A stretch of DNA of 64,000 bases from Paraglaciecola sp. 20A4 (GCF_011378905.1 NZ_WTPY01000010.1:48592-112591); one strand, 5' to 3'; numbered from the stretch's first letter, positions 43,362 through 52,739 are shown. Translations and numbers: made by a program. The notes: generated by a model from the sequence alone, not told the origin.

Positions 43362-45359
43362 ATGAAACTCCCTCGATTGGTTTGCTTGGCAGCCGTCATA
43401 CTTCTCAGCGCATGTTCACTTAATAAATCGGAAAACGAGTCTGAACCAGCTCCCGTTGTTGAAATCACCCTAAATACAACGCCCACCTTTGACGCGCCCA
43501 AAGGCTGGTCTGTGTCAAACAAAAATGAAACGGTTATATACACCGCACCTGAAGGCGATACCACACTCACTCTCGTACCGATCGCAAATGCGCTAGATGC
43601 CCAGCACGCAGCAAAAATGGCTTGGAAAACGATAGATGCCAATTTCGCACGTAAGGTAAAGCTAAGTACGCAAGAGTCGCCTGCCCGCGGATGGGATGCA
43701 ATCTGGGAGATTGAATACCAAACCTCTCCTTCCGAAGAGCGGCTGGTCTCCGCCTATCCCCATCATTACGCAGGGAAGTGGACGGTCTTATTAATTGACG
43801 GTCATCTAGGCACCATGAGCAAACGAAGTGCAGCGGCACGCACCCTGTATCGAAGTATAACCCGCGCGGGATACCAAACCGAGGATCTATCAGGGCGCAC
43901 AGCCAATACCTTAACGCCTGAAATCTTACACGAGCTCTTAGCATTTGTAGAAAGCGCGGCAGAAAACCTCGACATACCCGGTGCTGGTATTGGAATAATG
44001 CAAAACGGTACGCTTATATATACTGGCGGTGTCGGCGTAAAAGACATAGAAACGGGTGAGTCTATTGACGGGAATACCCGTTTTATTATCGCCTCTAATA
44101 CAAAAGGTATGACAACCTTACTACTTGCTAAACTTGTAGAAATGGGACGTATCAGGTGGGACGATCCGGTGATTAATCATTATCCAAACTTTCGCTTGGG
44201 TGACGATAAAACCACACAAAGTTTATTGATTCGCCATTTAGTGTGTGCCTGCACGGGTTTACCTCGTAAAGATTTTGAATGGGTATTTAATAACACTGCA
44301 AGCACACCTGCTATAGCTGTCTTCGATGAATTGGCCGGAACTCAGCCTACTAGTAGCTTTGGTGAGATCTATCAATATAATAATCAGATGGCGGCAGCGG
44401 CAGGTTATGTGGCCGCTCATTTGCTTTATCCCAATATGGAAATCGGCGCAGCTTATGACCGCGCTATGCAAGAGTATATTTTTGCGCCCCTGAGTATGAG
44501 CAATACCACCTTCGACTTCAAAGCAGCATTAAATGGCAATATTGCTAAGCCCTATACGGTAAATTTTGATGGCGTAATTGAAGATATCAAACAGACAGCA
44601 AGTGATGGCTTTAATCATACCATGACCGCCTACCGTCCCGCAGGAGGTGCTTGGTCTACGCCAACAGATATGCTCAAATATATTCAAAATGAACTCACGG
44701 CGGGTATCAGCCCTAACGGCACGCGTTTATTTGCTGAGGCACCATTGTTAGAGCGCAGGACTCCATTTGTAGAAACCGGGGCGGGGTCTTCCTACGGTAT
44801 GGGTTTGTCAAATAAAGACATGAATGGTATCGCTATTGTGAAACACGGTGGATCAATGGCGGGATATTTGTCTCAAATGTACATCATTCCAGAATCCAAT
44901 GTTGGCGCGGTAATTCTAACCAATTCTGATCAAGGCTGGGCACTATTCGACCCCTTCGAACGTAAATTAATAGAGCTACTTTATAACGGTGAATCAAAAG
45001 CGGCGGCTCAAGTCACTGCAACGAAGCAAAGTATTGAGCAAGCTCGCGCTAAAGAGCGTGCTTTGTTGACCATTCCCGCAGACCCTGACGTCGTCTCAGC
45101 GCTGGCTAAAACGTATCATAGCCCCAAACTTGGAACCGTTGATATTCGCGTGATGGATGACGCGATAATGCTCGACTCGGGCGCTTGGAGCAGTCCCCTA
45201 GGTTCAAAGATCAACCCGGACGGCACGGTATCCCTCGTGGCAACAGGTGATGCAACCCTTGGGCAGTTGGAACTGCTTATTGGAGAGACAAACGGTAAAC
45301 GCACGTTAAGTGTTATTACCCCGCAACATAAATACGTTTTGACGGAGCCTGACTCTTAA
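43362..45359 (+). CDS. Serine beta-lactamase-like lipoprotein hydrolase
   Basis: The 665-residue exported lipoprotein has lipobox LLSAC (Cys19). An N-terminal domain (about 25-185) of unknown function comes before a class-C beta-lactamase/D-Ala-D-Ala carboxypeptidase-like domain (about 190-540). The catalytic motifs are SNTK with Ser245 and Lys248, YNN with Tyr339, and HGGSMAGY at about 495 in place of KTG. A C-terminal lipocalin-like domain follows (about 560-660). This layout fits esterases or peptidases of family S12 rather than true antibiotic-hydrolysing enzymes. The ribosome binding site is poor. It is a single gene. Confidence 0.9.
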   Translation: MKLPRLVCLAAVILLSACSLNKSENESEPAPVVEITLNTTPTFDAPKGWSVSNKNETVIYTAPEGDTTLTLVPIANALDAQHAAKMAWKTIDANFARKVKLSTQESPARGWDAIWEIEYQTSPSEERLVSAYPHHYAGKWTVLLIDGHLGTMSKRSAAARTLYRSITRAGYQTEDLSGRTANTLTPEILHELLAFVESAAENLDIPGAGIGIMQNGTLIYTGGVGVKDIETGESIDGNTRFIIASNTKGMTTLLLAKLVEMGRIRWDDPVINHYPNFRLGDDKTTQSLLIRHLVCACTGLPRKDFEWVFNNTASTPAIAVFDELAGTQPTSSFGEIYQYNNQMAAAAGYVAAHLLYPNMEIGAAYDRAMQEYIFAPLSMSNTTFDFKAALNGNIAKPYTVNFDGVIEDIKQTASDGFNHTMTAYRPAGGAWSTPTDMLKYIQNELTAGISPNGTRLFAEAPLLERRTPFVETGAGSSYGMGLSNKDMNGIAIVKHGGSMAGYLSQMYIIPESNVGAVILTNSDQGWALFDPFERKLIELLYNGESKAAAQVTATKQSIEQARAKERALLTIPADPDVVSALAKTYHSPKLGTVDIRVMDDAIMLDSGAWSSPLGSKINPDGTVSLVATGDATLGQLELLIGETNGKRTLSVITPQHKYVLTEPDS

Positions 45360-45832
45360 GCGATACACTTAGTATATACGGTACGTGCCTGGCGTTATTT
45401 GTAGGTTCAACACCTCACACACATTTATGTTCCCAACACCTTATAACTTGATCTAAGCAAGCTGAGTACTCACGTATGGCCATTTGCCAATGGTGCGAAT
45501 CTTATCAGGTGCTTATAACCGCTTCTTATCGGAGCGAGTCGTTGCTCTTAGCTAAACACACCATTGACGGGGAAAGTTAATGACCATAGTCGTGTTGCAT
45601 TGATTGGGTGTAGCCATTATTCTTTGCTGTACGTGTTATTTTACTAAATGCATGGGCATTAAAATAAAATAGGTAAGGCGAGATGGTTATCTATTTAATT
45701 AATTAAATTAGATAATTAGCTAACATCAACAAACATTAAGTCGTATGGAATATAGCATCTAATTAGGCTTTTAGTGTGCGTAAAACCCCGTTAGCCTGCT
45801 CGCTTTTTTTAAGGAATAAGTCCGCAATTACT
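45360..45832. other. Intergenic region upstream of the TPR-GGDEF gene
   Basis: No gene, strong hairpin or recognised operator is seen in 473 bases. The last 170 bases are very AT-rich, fitting a promoter region. Confidence 0.6.
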
Positions 45833-47725
45833 ATGCAAAATTCATTCATATCAGGCATTTTTTTTCTTATCTTATCGTCATTTTTTATTGGCGATTTCGC
45901 CGTTGCGCAAGAAATCCCTAGCAACGATGAAGCACAATTAATAAAGCAGATTACATTAATCGACAATAAAGACACCGAGTCGCCTCTTGAAATACTTAAA
46001 CAACTTACTCCTATTATTGCTAGCTGTAAGAAAAATAACTGGCAACAGGCTTGCCTTTACGCGTCTACACTAAGAGTAGAATCGCTTCTTTCAACGACTG
46101 ATCTTAACGAAGCAGAAAAATTACTTAATCCATTAATGGCGTTAGCAAATAAACTCAATAAGCCGATAATGTTAATACGCTTAGAATTAGTTGATTTAAA
46201 TATTAAAGATTCTAAAGGTATGTTTGAAGGCATTCTCGAACAACAATCCCGTTTGCTTGAAAAGGCCAGTACCGTCGCATCACCTCAATTAGCAGGGGAA
46301 ATTTATCATGACGTTGGCGACAGCTTGTATCAAGCTTTAGATTATACCGGAGCCCTGTTATCTCTTAATAAAGCCTATGAATCGTACCAATTAGCCAACG
46401 ATTTATCCGCCGTTGGTAGAGTGCTAAACACCTTAGCGAATATAAATAGTTCACTAGGAAATAATGATATTGCGCTTGAATATTTTCAAAAGTCCCTCGC
46501 TATATCCTATGAGTTAAACAATAAATTTGGCACCTCAATTGTGCTTTTTAATATGAGCCATTCATATTTAACTAGCGATAATATCAAGGAGGCTAGGAAC
46601 CATATGCAGCAAGCAATGCAATTGAGCATTGAATTAAATGATGACATTGGCGTAGCGTGGGCGAAAAAAGAATTGGCTAGCTACGATATACAGCAAGAAA
46701 ACTGGCAAAACGCCATTGCGTTATACACCGAAATCGAACCTATATTTATACAAAGTGGCTCTGCGCTACCTCTGTTTGAAACACTTAAAGGGCAAGCGCT
46801 AGCGTATTTGGCGCTAAACAAATTGGACCTTGCTGCACAAAAAGCCGATCAATGCCGTCCTATTTTGAAAAACCTTAAAGATCCTGTTTATCAAATAGCG
46901 CTACATAAAGTTGATGCTGATATTGCATACGCAAAAAAGGATTTTCAACAAGCATTCGATATCTTGGCTGAGAATTATACTCTGGCAAATAATGTGCGTT
47001 CAGAAGAAAAGCAAAAAGAGATTGAAAAACAGCTTATTCGATTTAATAGCAAATTAAAAGAAAGGGAAAACCAAGCGCTATTGGTTGAAAATAAACTTAA
47101 AAATTTGCAGATAAGTCAGCATGCAGCTCAGCAGAAGTTATGGTGGTTAATAGCCGGAATTAGCAGCTTGTTATTTCTAGCAGTAGGTTTGATGCTATTT
47201 ATTCAAACCAAAAACCGAAACCACTTTAAATCAATGGCATTAAATGACCATCTGACCAACTCGCCAAATCGACGGGCTATATTAGAGTACGCTGAATTAC
47301 GTTTTCAAGAATCTATTCGCACCCAACAAACGTTGACGGTAGGCATAGCTGATATCGACAACTTTAAGAAGCTTAACGATAAATATGGCCATAAAGTGGG
47401 CGACGAGGTGCTAGTGGCATTTGCCACAGCATGCAAAAACACGCTCAGACAATATGATATGTTCGGTCGATATGGCGGTGAAGAATGGTTATTTGTTTTC
47501 GCTAATACTACCCCACAGGATATCTCGGCTATTTTTGTTCGAATACGCGATGAATTTAATAACTTAATACTGCAAAAACATCCTGATTTTAACAAGGTCA
47601 CCTTCTCGATGGGCGTAGCAACATATAACAAGGAAGTAGATAATACACCGCAAAACTTAATTAACCGTGCCGATCAAAAAATGTATGAAGCCAAAGACTT
47701 AGGTAAAGACCAATTGGTCCTTTAG
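45833..47725 (+). CDS. TPR-containing diguanylate cyclase (GGDEF)
   Basis: The 630-residue protein has a signal peptide (residues 1-25, ending VAQ) and an extracytoplasmic tetratricopeptide region (about 40-400; repeats such as GNNDIALEYFQKSLAISYELN). A coiled coil precedes one membrane helix (about 438-460), and a cytoplasmic GGDEF domain follows. The active-site motif is RYGGEEW (Gly548 onward) and an inhibitory RxxD (RQYD) lies five residues ahead, so an active, product-inhibited cyclase is likely. Binding of a periplasmic partner by the TPRs probably controls it. ATG 45833 gives the signal peptide; a GTG at 45776 has no ribosome binding site. Confidence 0.92.
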   Translation: MQNSFISGIFFLILSSFFIGDFAVAQEIPSNDEAQLIKQITLIDNKDTESPLEILKQLTPIIASCKKNNWQQACLYASTLRVESLLSTTDLNEAEKLLNPLMALANKLNKPIMLIRLELVDLNIKDSKGMFEGILEQQSRLLEKASTVASPQLAGEIYHDVGDSLYQALDYTGALLSLNKAYESYQLANDLSAVGRVLNTLANINSSLGNNDIALEYFQKSLAISYELNNKFGTSIVLFNMSHSYLTSDNIKEARNHMQQAMQLSIELNDDIGVAWAKKELASYDIQQENWQNAIALYTEIEPIFIQSGSALPLFETLKGQALAYLALNKLDLAAQKADQCRPILKNLKDPVYQIALHKVDADIAYAKKDFQQAFDILAENYTLANNVRSEEKQKEIEKQLIRFNSKLKERENQALLVENKLKNLQISQHAAQQKLWWLIAGISSLLFLAVGLMLFIQTKNRNHFKSMALNDHLTNSPNRRAILEYAELRFQESIRTQQTLTVGIADIDNFKKLNDKYGHKVGDEVLVAFATACKNTLRQYDMFGRYGGEEWLFVFANTTPQDISAIFVRIRDEFNNLILQKHPDFNKVTFSMGVATYNKEVDNTPQNLINRADQKMYEAKDLGKDQLVL

Positions 47726-47892
47726 TTTATTTTATATCGCTGTTATGAAGAAAGTCATATGAAACCCGTAATAAAAATAGTGTGTGGTCAGTGCACAGAC
47801 AGGGAATGAAAAGCTCTATACTTTGAGGTACGTCGTTATCTTGCTTTTATTAGTCAACATATCACTATCAAAAGGTGAAGCAGAGGCACGAG

Positions 47893-48165
47893 CTACTGAC
47901 TTAGTAGATCAACAAACATTTTCGCTACTTTATTTCTGTCAACTTCAAATACCACATTGACAAGTTGCTCTCCTAACGCTGGGTTACGACCCTCTGGCCA
48001 AGTGATGATGGTGCCGTAGTTTGGGCCTTGATTGATATCGATGCTGATGTACATCGTTTGCGTCAAGGAAATAATATCTGGTTGTAGAAAAATAGCAGAT
48101 TCGACTTCATCCCATAACTGAAAACCCGATTGCGCAAAGCGGCACCCATAAACATAAAAGCACAT
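47893..48165 (-). CDS. Small hypothetical protein
   Basis: The 90-residue acidic protein is of no family I recognise, with FLQPDIISL and NYGTIITWPEGRNPALGEQLVNVVFEVDRN in the middle. The start is an ATG with only a weak upstream GG, and an in-frame stop lies just ahead. It follows the chloramphenicol acetyltransferase gene by 80 bases on the same strand, in an AT-rich patch. It may be a fragment of a larger gene. Confidence 0.5.
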   Translation of the reverse strand: MCFYVYGCRFAQSGFQLWDEVESAIFLQPDIISLTQTMYISIDINQGPNYGTIITWPEGRNPALGEQLVNVVFEVDRNKVAKMFVDLLSQ

Positions 48166-48245
48166 ACCATCGAAAAGTTATTAGGGATAAATATGCTTCG
48201 CAATTTAATAGACGACCACAGCGACCCTATATATAAGACTCAGCT

Positions 48246-48893
48246 TTATTTATTCTCGAAAAAATGATTAAAATTCTGTTGTAGCATCTCGAAATACTGA
48301 GCCACATGTAAACCATCTACAATTGCATGATGTACTTCTACCGATACAGGCATTGCCATTTCATTGTGATTCTTCTTATATTTACCCATCACAATTTTTG
48401 GTATGGAGTCATGTTCACTTTGTTTTTGAGCATGAGAAAAGCTGGTAAAGTGTAGCCACGGTAAAACCGAGCAAAATACTTTATTCTTTTTATTGTTTGG
48501 TGACGTTAAATTTTTAAAGTCGTTTTTTATATCAGTCAGTCGTTGCTCAGCTTGTTGATAAAATACATCAAAGTCATTACAGCATCCAAATTCACAAAAG
48601 CTAAAACTTTCATCCTTGTTTAATACAGTACAACTTATGTCAACATCATCATGTACATCGACGTCATTACCATTTATGCGATACCTAAATGGTGCTATTT
48701 GATTAGCACTGTATCCGAGAATAAATAAAGAACAAATGAAAAAAGATAGCTGATTTTCATTACAGTACTTGAGTGTTTTAGCCACATCAACAGTCGCACA
48801 TACATTGAAGAAGGGGTGTTTGAACGTCTTATAAAATTCAAAATGTTCTCTTCTATACCAAGTACTTAAATCTATTTTTTCAATGCTGCTCAA
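48246..48893 (-). CDS. cat: Chloramphenicol acetyltransferase, type A
   Basis: The 215-residue cytoplasmic enzyme (trimeric in the family) acetylates chloramphenicol with acetyl-CoA. The N-terminus IDLSTWYRREHFEFY matches classical CATs, FTSFSHA and the segment from VMGKYKK to MAMPVSVEV align, and the catalytic His189 lies in EVHHAIVDGLHV with Asp193. The start is TTG at 48893 with no clear ribosome binding site; no ATG is available, so expression may be low. It is AT-rich compared with neighbours and has no adjacent mobile gene. Whether it protects against chloramphenicol or has another acyl acceptor is unknown. Confidence 0.88.
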   Translation of the reverse strand: MSSIEKIDLSTWYRREHFEFYKTFKHPFFNVCATVDVAKTLKYCNENQLSFFICSLFILGYSANQIAPFRYRINGNDVDVHDDVDISCTVLNKDESFSFCEFGCCNDFDVFYQQAEQRLTDIKNDFKNLTSPNNKKNKVFCSVLPWLHFTSFSHAQKQSEHDSIPKIVMGKYKKNHNEMAMPVSVEVHHAIVDGLHVAQYFEMLQQNFNHFFENK

Positions 48894-49258
48894 AAGTGAT
48901 TCACTTTTATAAAGGTTATCGAATAATAATCACACAATTTCGTAGATCAAGCCACGTCGATATAAAAGCTTCAGCAAAATTGTGAGTCAGCGCTCAGGAG
49001 CCATTATTTTAATTATTCCGTTATTATTGCTTCGAGAACACATCCTATTTTGCAACTAGAGACCCAAAATAAAGGGCATTAACATAGTATAAGCATCCGC
49101 TCGCATTATTTCAGAGAGAGTGAATAGTAGAAATTATCAGTAAAGCCATAACGGCGTCTTTCACATAAAGAACGTTATTCTACTCAACATCACTGCACCT
49201 TTGCCACGCATCTTTAATGGGTTAGATTTTGGCTAGCTAATCATTTTGCCCCATGGAG
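48894..49258. other. Intergenic region between cat and the desaturase gene
   Basis: This is the upstream region of cat and the downstream region of the desaturase gene. No gene or clear terminator is seen. Confidence 0.55.
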
Positions 49259-50155
49259 TTAATTTAGCACCCCACGTAGCATCGTAATATAACTTGAGGG
49301 CAAAGGCGTATCTTTATAGGCGTTCTTGGCTACCAGCCATTTATGCATTAAGGCCAGATTGTAAGGGGGTGCGGTGGGCAGTAAATGATGTTCAATGTGG
49401 TAATTAACGTATACAGGACAGACCAATAATCGTTCCCACCAGCTTGATAGCGTGGTGCGGGTATTTTCAAACATATTAGGACTATTCGAGTTCGGTACGC
49501 CAGCGTGCTCGCCCACGTGACGAATGCGTAAAAATAGAAAGTATGTTGTACTATAGGCGACCAACCAAAGTAGATATATCCATGCTACGTTAAGCGCATA
49601 ACAGCATAAGAACAACGCGAAATTAACCGCTATCCCTCTGAATAAAGCACGATTGGTCACCGTACTATTTTGCGACGAACTGCGAGTTTTCAATATATAA
49701 AACCAATACTTTAAGGCCGTTCTGCCCATAAGATCACGCAGCACTTTACGTCGCAATGATGCCTTACTAATAGGGTAAGCGGCATAGTTGGCTAGATCAG
49801 GATCATTAGTGCTGCCAACGTCTTTATGGTGAAGAGTGTGCTGACGTGAGTAGGTTTTCATATCAGTGAATACGGGAGCAGATACCAGCCAAGTACCAAC
49901 AAGCTGGTTGAGCACAGTTGAATTGAAAAGACTGTTGTGACCGCAATCATGCATTAGAATAGCGAAGCTCAATTGCCGACCACCAATAATAAGTAACGCA
50001 ATAACTACCGTGACAACGTTTGGCCATATAGCCACAAGCGTCATAGCAGCTATAACCCATGCCCAACAACTAACGACTAATAGCGTAGCTCGCAAGTCAC
50101 TTTTAGTCATCAATTGGACCAATTCAGCTCTGGTAAATATGTCATGTGCTTTCAT
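49259..50155 (-). CDS. Membrane fatty acid desaturase family protein
   Basis: The 298-residue integral-membrane di-iron enzyme has the three His boxes HDCGH (about residues 69-73), RQHTLHH (about 104-110) and HIEHH (about 235-239), and about four helices. It probably inserts a double bond into membrane acyl chains or acts on a related lipid, a common cold adaptation. AAGGA lies about 7 bases before the ATG. It follows the PaaX-like gene by 18 bases, so the two form an operon and the repressor probably controls it. Confidence 0.88.
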   Translation of the reverse strand: MKAHDIFTRAELVQLMTKSDLRATLLVVSCWAWVIAAMTLVAIWPNVVTVVIALLIIGGRQLSFAILMHDCGHNSLFNSTVLNQLVGTWLVSAPVFTDMKTYSRQHTLHHKDVGSTNDPDLANYAAYPISKASLRRKVLRDLMGRTALKYWFYILKTRSSSQNSTVTNRALFRGIAVNFALFLCCYALNVAWIYLLWLVAYSTTYFLFLRIRHVGEHAGVPNSNSPNMFENTRTTLSSWWERLLVCPVYVNYHIEHHLLPTAPPYNLALMHKWLVAKNAYKDTPLPSSYITMLRGVLN

Positions 50156-50173
50156 CAGATTATCCTTGTTCTA

Positions 50174-50983
50174 CTAAACGTTGATCACGGTCGACTCACC
50201 CATAAATTGAGCCCAAATTTTCTGCCCACAAGCATCGTAGTCACACATGGCATGGCGCAACTGTTCACGCTTGGGGGTACAAAACATTTCATCCGGTAGC
50301 AAGGGATCTTTAACCAATAAGCTTATCGTCTCGCCCCCTAGCATAAAACTCTCTCGCAGGGCTTCTTTCACCTTTAAGTTATCAAGGCGGGCTCTGCTTT
50401 TATTCAGTTTACTTAGCTGTTGTTCGTACATGGATTGCAGTTCTTGGGTATTCCATAAAGTACTTTCCCATATGAATTGTTCGGGATTTGGAATATCCGC
50501 AGCCTTAAAGACTAACGCTTCTGACTCAAGGCCAACCAGCTGATACAAGGTGCGTAAGTCACTCAAATCCGGTAGTAAATTATTCGGACGTATCCATACT
50601 TTATTTTGCGCCTTGCGAAAACCGAAGAATTGCAACGTATTTTGGCTCAACGAGCGAATAGCTCGATCAGGATTACTCGACAAAAGAACCATTAACCAAT
50701 CGTCTCTTTGCCATTGTTTGCGCCGTAAATCGCCTAATTTCCATTGCTCAATGTAATCATTGAGTAAATCAGTATTGCCGTTCATGCGGTATCCACTGCT
50801 ACCGTCTGTTTCTATTTTACCCGCTGTCAAAAGACGCGTTAAGGCCACTCGCATAGTGCTTGCCTTAAAGTCGAATAACTCCCCTACCGCGATGAGCTTA
50901 GCCGCTTGGCAATAGCCACTACGGGTTAATCGCAGTACATCAAGGATAATGGTCTTGGGTGTTATTTGGTGTTTTTTAAGCAT
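50174..50983 (-). CDS. PaaX-like transcriptional repressor
   Basis: The 270-residue protein matches the PaaX family, whose best-known member represses phenylacetate degradation and is released by phenylacetyl-CoA. The N-terminal winged helix is seen in residues 1-75 (FDFKASTMRVALTRLLTAGKIETDGSSGYRMN), the central domain about 80-170 (WQRDDWLMVLLSSNPDRAIR) and a C-terminal helical domain. No paa genes are near. It is followed by a fatty acid desaturase, which suggests an acyl-CoA ligand. I chose ATG 50983; an upstream in-frame start lies inside the inverted repeat. Confidence 0.88.
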   Translation of the reverse strand: MLKKHQITPKTIILDVLRLTRSGYCQAAKLIAVGELFDFKASTMRVALTRLLTAGKIETDGSSGYRMNGNTDLLNDYIEQWKLGDLRRKQWQRDDWLMVLLSSNPDRAIRSLSQNTLQFFGFRKAQNKVWIRPNNLLPDLSDLRTLYQLVGLESEALVFKAADIPNPEQFIWESTLWNTQELQSMYEQQLSKLNKSRARLDNLKVKEALRESFMLGGETISLLVKDPLLPDEMFCTPKREQLRHAMCDYDACGQKIWAQFMGESTVINV

Positions 50984-51000
50984 TGCGCTTGCTCGATTTA

Positions 51001-51025
51001 GTAATAATAACCACCTTATTATTAC
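51001..51025. promoter_or_regulatory. Perfect inverted repeat upstream of the PaaX-like gene, likely operator
   Basis: Arms GTAATAATAA and TTATTATTAC are perfect reverse complements of 10 bases around CCACC. The repeat ends 17 bases before the PaaX-like start codon. The position and dyad form fit an autoregulatory operator for the adjacent repressor, controlling the repressor-desaturase operon. Confidence 0.7.
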
Positions 51026-51281
51026 CATAAATTACATTTTATGCAAATTAACGTAACACCGATAAATACCCTAGTTCGGTAGTAAGCATCGAACGCACGG
51101 CGCAGCGTATTCGCAAATCACAGAAATGCGGGGAAATACGATTTGTCGAGTATAGCGATTGCGCCTGGGGCGCTAAGATAGTTAACAATAAAGGTGAAAA
51201 ACTAGGCGAGAAAAAGTTGCGATTGTGGATTTCAACACGACATAAACGGTCTAAAGCAGGTATGAAAAACAATAACAAAAA

Positions 51282-51337
51282 GGCCTGTGGTACTGGGCCT
51301 GTGGTACAGCCCCTATGGCATAGCCCCTATGATAGGG
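51282..51337. repeat. Two short 14-base-period tandem duplications
   Basis: GGCCTGTGGTAC occurs at 51282 and 51296, and AGCCCCTATG at 51308 and 51322, both with a period of 14. A CCCTA/TAGGG dyad follows. They lie in non-coding DNA; function unknown. Confidence 0.7.
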
Positions 51338-51489
51338 ATCTAGAAAACGTGGTGTAACTTGGGCCGCCTGTTAATAAGGACGTCAGTCTGAGCAATCATT
51401 TGCCAAAGCGACCTTTACACCATTTAGCCATCGCTGATGGGTGAATTAACCTATGTTAAAAGTGTTATGTAATAGTGGCTCAAAAATAC

Positions 51490-51693
51490 TTAAGCCGCTA
51501 TTAAATAAGACTCTTGTCTTATATTTTTTGCTTTGCGCTGGTAAGAACCTTTGCCTTTTTTGGCTTGCACTACCTGCATCTTATAAAGCTTTGATGTCAC
51601 GACGGCGGCTAAAAAATTATCTTTAATTCTTCCTCGCCCTAAATCGGTTTCACCCACTTGGGTTTTCGCCAGTGTACTTTTCTGTTTACGCAT
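51490..51693 (-). CDS. arfA: Alternative ribosome-rescue factor A
   Basis: The 67-residue protein recruits release factor RF2 to ribosomes stalled on mRNAs lacking a stop codon, as a backup to tmRNA. It is recognised from GRIKDNFLAAVVTSKLY followed by KKGKGSYQRKAK, the RIKDNA...KKGKGSYxRK pattern of ArfA. The ribosome binding site AAAGGAAAA stands before the ATG. A hairpin within the last codons (51505-51522) fits the known scheme in which arfA mRNA is ended before its stop codon, so that ArfA is made only when trans-translation fails. Confidence 0.9.
   Translation of the reverse strand: MRKQKSTLAKTQVGETDLGRGRIKDNFLAAVVTSKLYKMQVVQAKKGKGSYQRKAKNIRQESYLIAA
51505..51522 (-). promoter_or_regulatory. 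Hairpin inside the arfA reading frame
   Basis: On the minus strand ATAAGAC, loop AAGA and GTCTTAT form a perfect 7-bp stem ending 12 bases before the arfA stop codon, followed by TTTAAT. In E. coli arfA a hairpin in the same place acts as terminator or RNase III site and yields a non-stop mRNA. The stem here is AT-rich. Confidence 0.55.
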
Positions 51694-51854
51694 TATTTTT
51701 CCTTTAAGGTTATATCGTTTTATTTAGTAATGCCCCTAGTTAGGGCGGTTGATTATATCACTGTATTACGCATCTATGATAACGATATTACAACCCACAG
51801 AGTTGTTTTAGGGTCGGCATAAATGCGCGATTATATTAGTCTGCTTTAAGAATA

Positions 51855-52739
51855 TTAGTCAGGTACTTTCATTTTCATATTGCCTGCATAGGCTGTATCT
51901 GGGTCGCCTCCGTATCGATGTTCACGGTTAAGTTGATCAATTGCATTTATCTCTTTCGCACTGAGTTCAAATGTGTCTAATTCAAGATTAGCTTTAATAT
52001 TTTTGTCACTTTCAGCTTTAGGGATAGCGATACGCCCTTGCTGTAAATCCCACTTTAAAATTACTTGCCCTGCACTGACCCCATGTTTTTCAGCGATTGC
52101 CAGAATCGCAGGATCCGCTATTGGTTTTTCACTGGTGGCTACCCCGCTCCACGTGCCTGAACCAAGTGGCGACCAGCACGAAACGTAAATATCATGTTTA
52201 TCACATACTTCACATAACGTTTGCTGTGTTAAATACGGGTGCAGCTCCAATTGGTTGTAAACCGGTTTTACTTTGGCAAAAGACAACAATTGCTCTATGT
52301 CTGATTGTCTAAAATTAGACAAGCCTAACTGACGCACTTTACCCTGCCCATGAAGGTGTTCTAACGCCTGCCATGTAGCTTGAGTTTTAGCCGGATTAGG
52401 CCAATGAATTAAATATAAATCAATATAATCCATGTCTAAGCGTTTAAGGCTCGCATCAAAAGCTTTAAGGGTTTCGTCGTAGCCTTGCTCGGTATCCCAT
52501 ACTTTACTTACTACAAAGAATTCTTCTCTTGGTATACCCGATGCTTTAATGGCTTTACCCACACTACGCTCGTTACCATAGAGCGAGGCTGTATCGATAT
52601 GACGGTATCCGGCTTTAATAGCTTTGAGTATGGTGTCGACGACATAGTCGTCGTCTTGTTGCCACCCACCTATAGCGCAAGTACCAAAACCCAGTGCGGG
52701 AAAGTGAGTACCGTCTTTTAATACGATTTCATGCTGCAT
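51855..52739 (-). CDS. Aldo/keto reductase, 2,5-diketo-D-gluconate reductase type
   Basis: The 294-residue cytoplasmic NADPH-dependent oxidoreductase is a TIM barrel. The catalytic tetrad is visible: Asp in HIDTASLYGNE, Tyr in the same motif, Lys in VVSKVW and His in YLIHWP. GLSNFRQSDIEQLL and the C-terminal cofactor loop IPKAESDKNIKANLELD are also typical. It resembles DkgA/DkgB-type enzymes that reduce methylglyoxal, diketogluconate and other carbonyls. The physiological substrate is not evident. A GGAGGATAA ribosome binding site precedes the ATG. It is a single gene. Confidence 0.93.
   Translation of the reverse strand: MQHEIVLKDGTHFPALGFGTCAIGGWQQDDDYVVDTILKAIKAGYRHIDTASLYGNERSVGKAIKASGIPREEFFVVSKVWDTEQGYDETLKAFDASLKRLDMDYIDLYLIHWPNPAKTQATWQALEHLHGQGKVRQLGLSNFRQSDIEQLLSFAKVKPVYNQLELHPYLTQQTLCEVCDKHDIYVSCWSPLGSGTWSGVATSEKPIADPAILAIAEKHGVSAGQVILKWDLQQGRIAIPKAESDKNIKANLELDTFELSAKEINAIDQLNREHRYGGDPDTAYAGNMKMKVPD

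Larger units (their letters stand above)
50984..51489. other. Intergenic region between arfA and the PaaX-like gene
   Basis: It contains the operator-like repeat at 51001-51025 and, at 51282-51337, two pairs of 14-base tandem duplications (GGCCTGTGGTACTG-like, then AGCCCCTATG-like) ending in a small CCCTA/TAGGG dyad. No gene is supported. Confidence 0.6.

Noticed and set aside
43567..43944. 125-codon open frame antisense to the beta-lactamase-like gene
   Set aside because: It is an overlap artefact; the sense gene has clear domains and motifs.
50174..50983. Phenylacetate degradation regulator
   Set aside because: The family match is good, but no paa catabolic gene is nearby and the operon partner is a desaturase.
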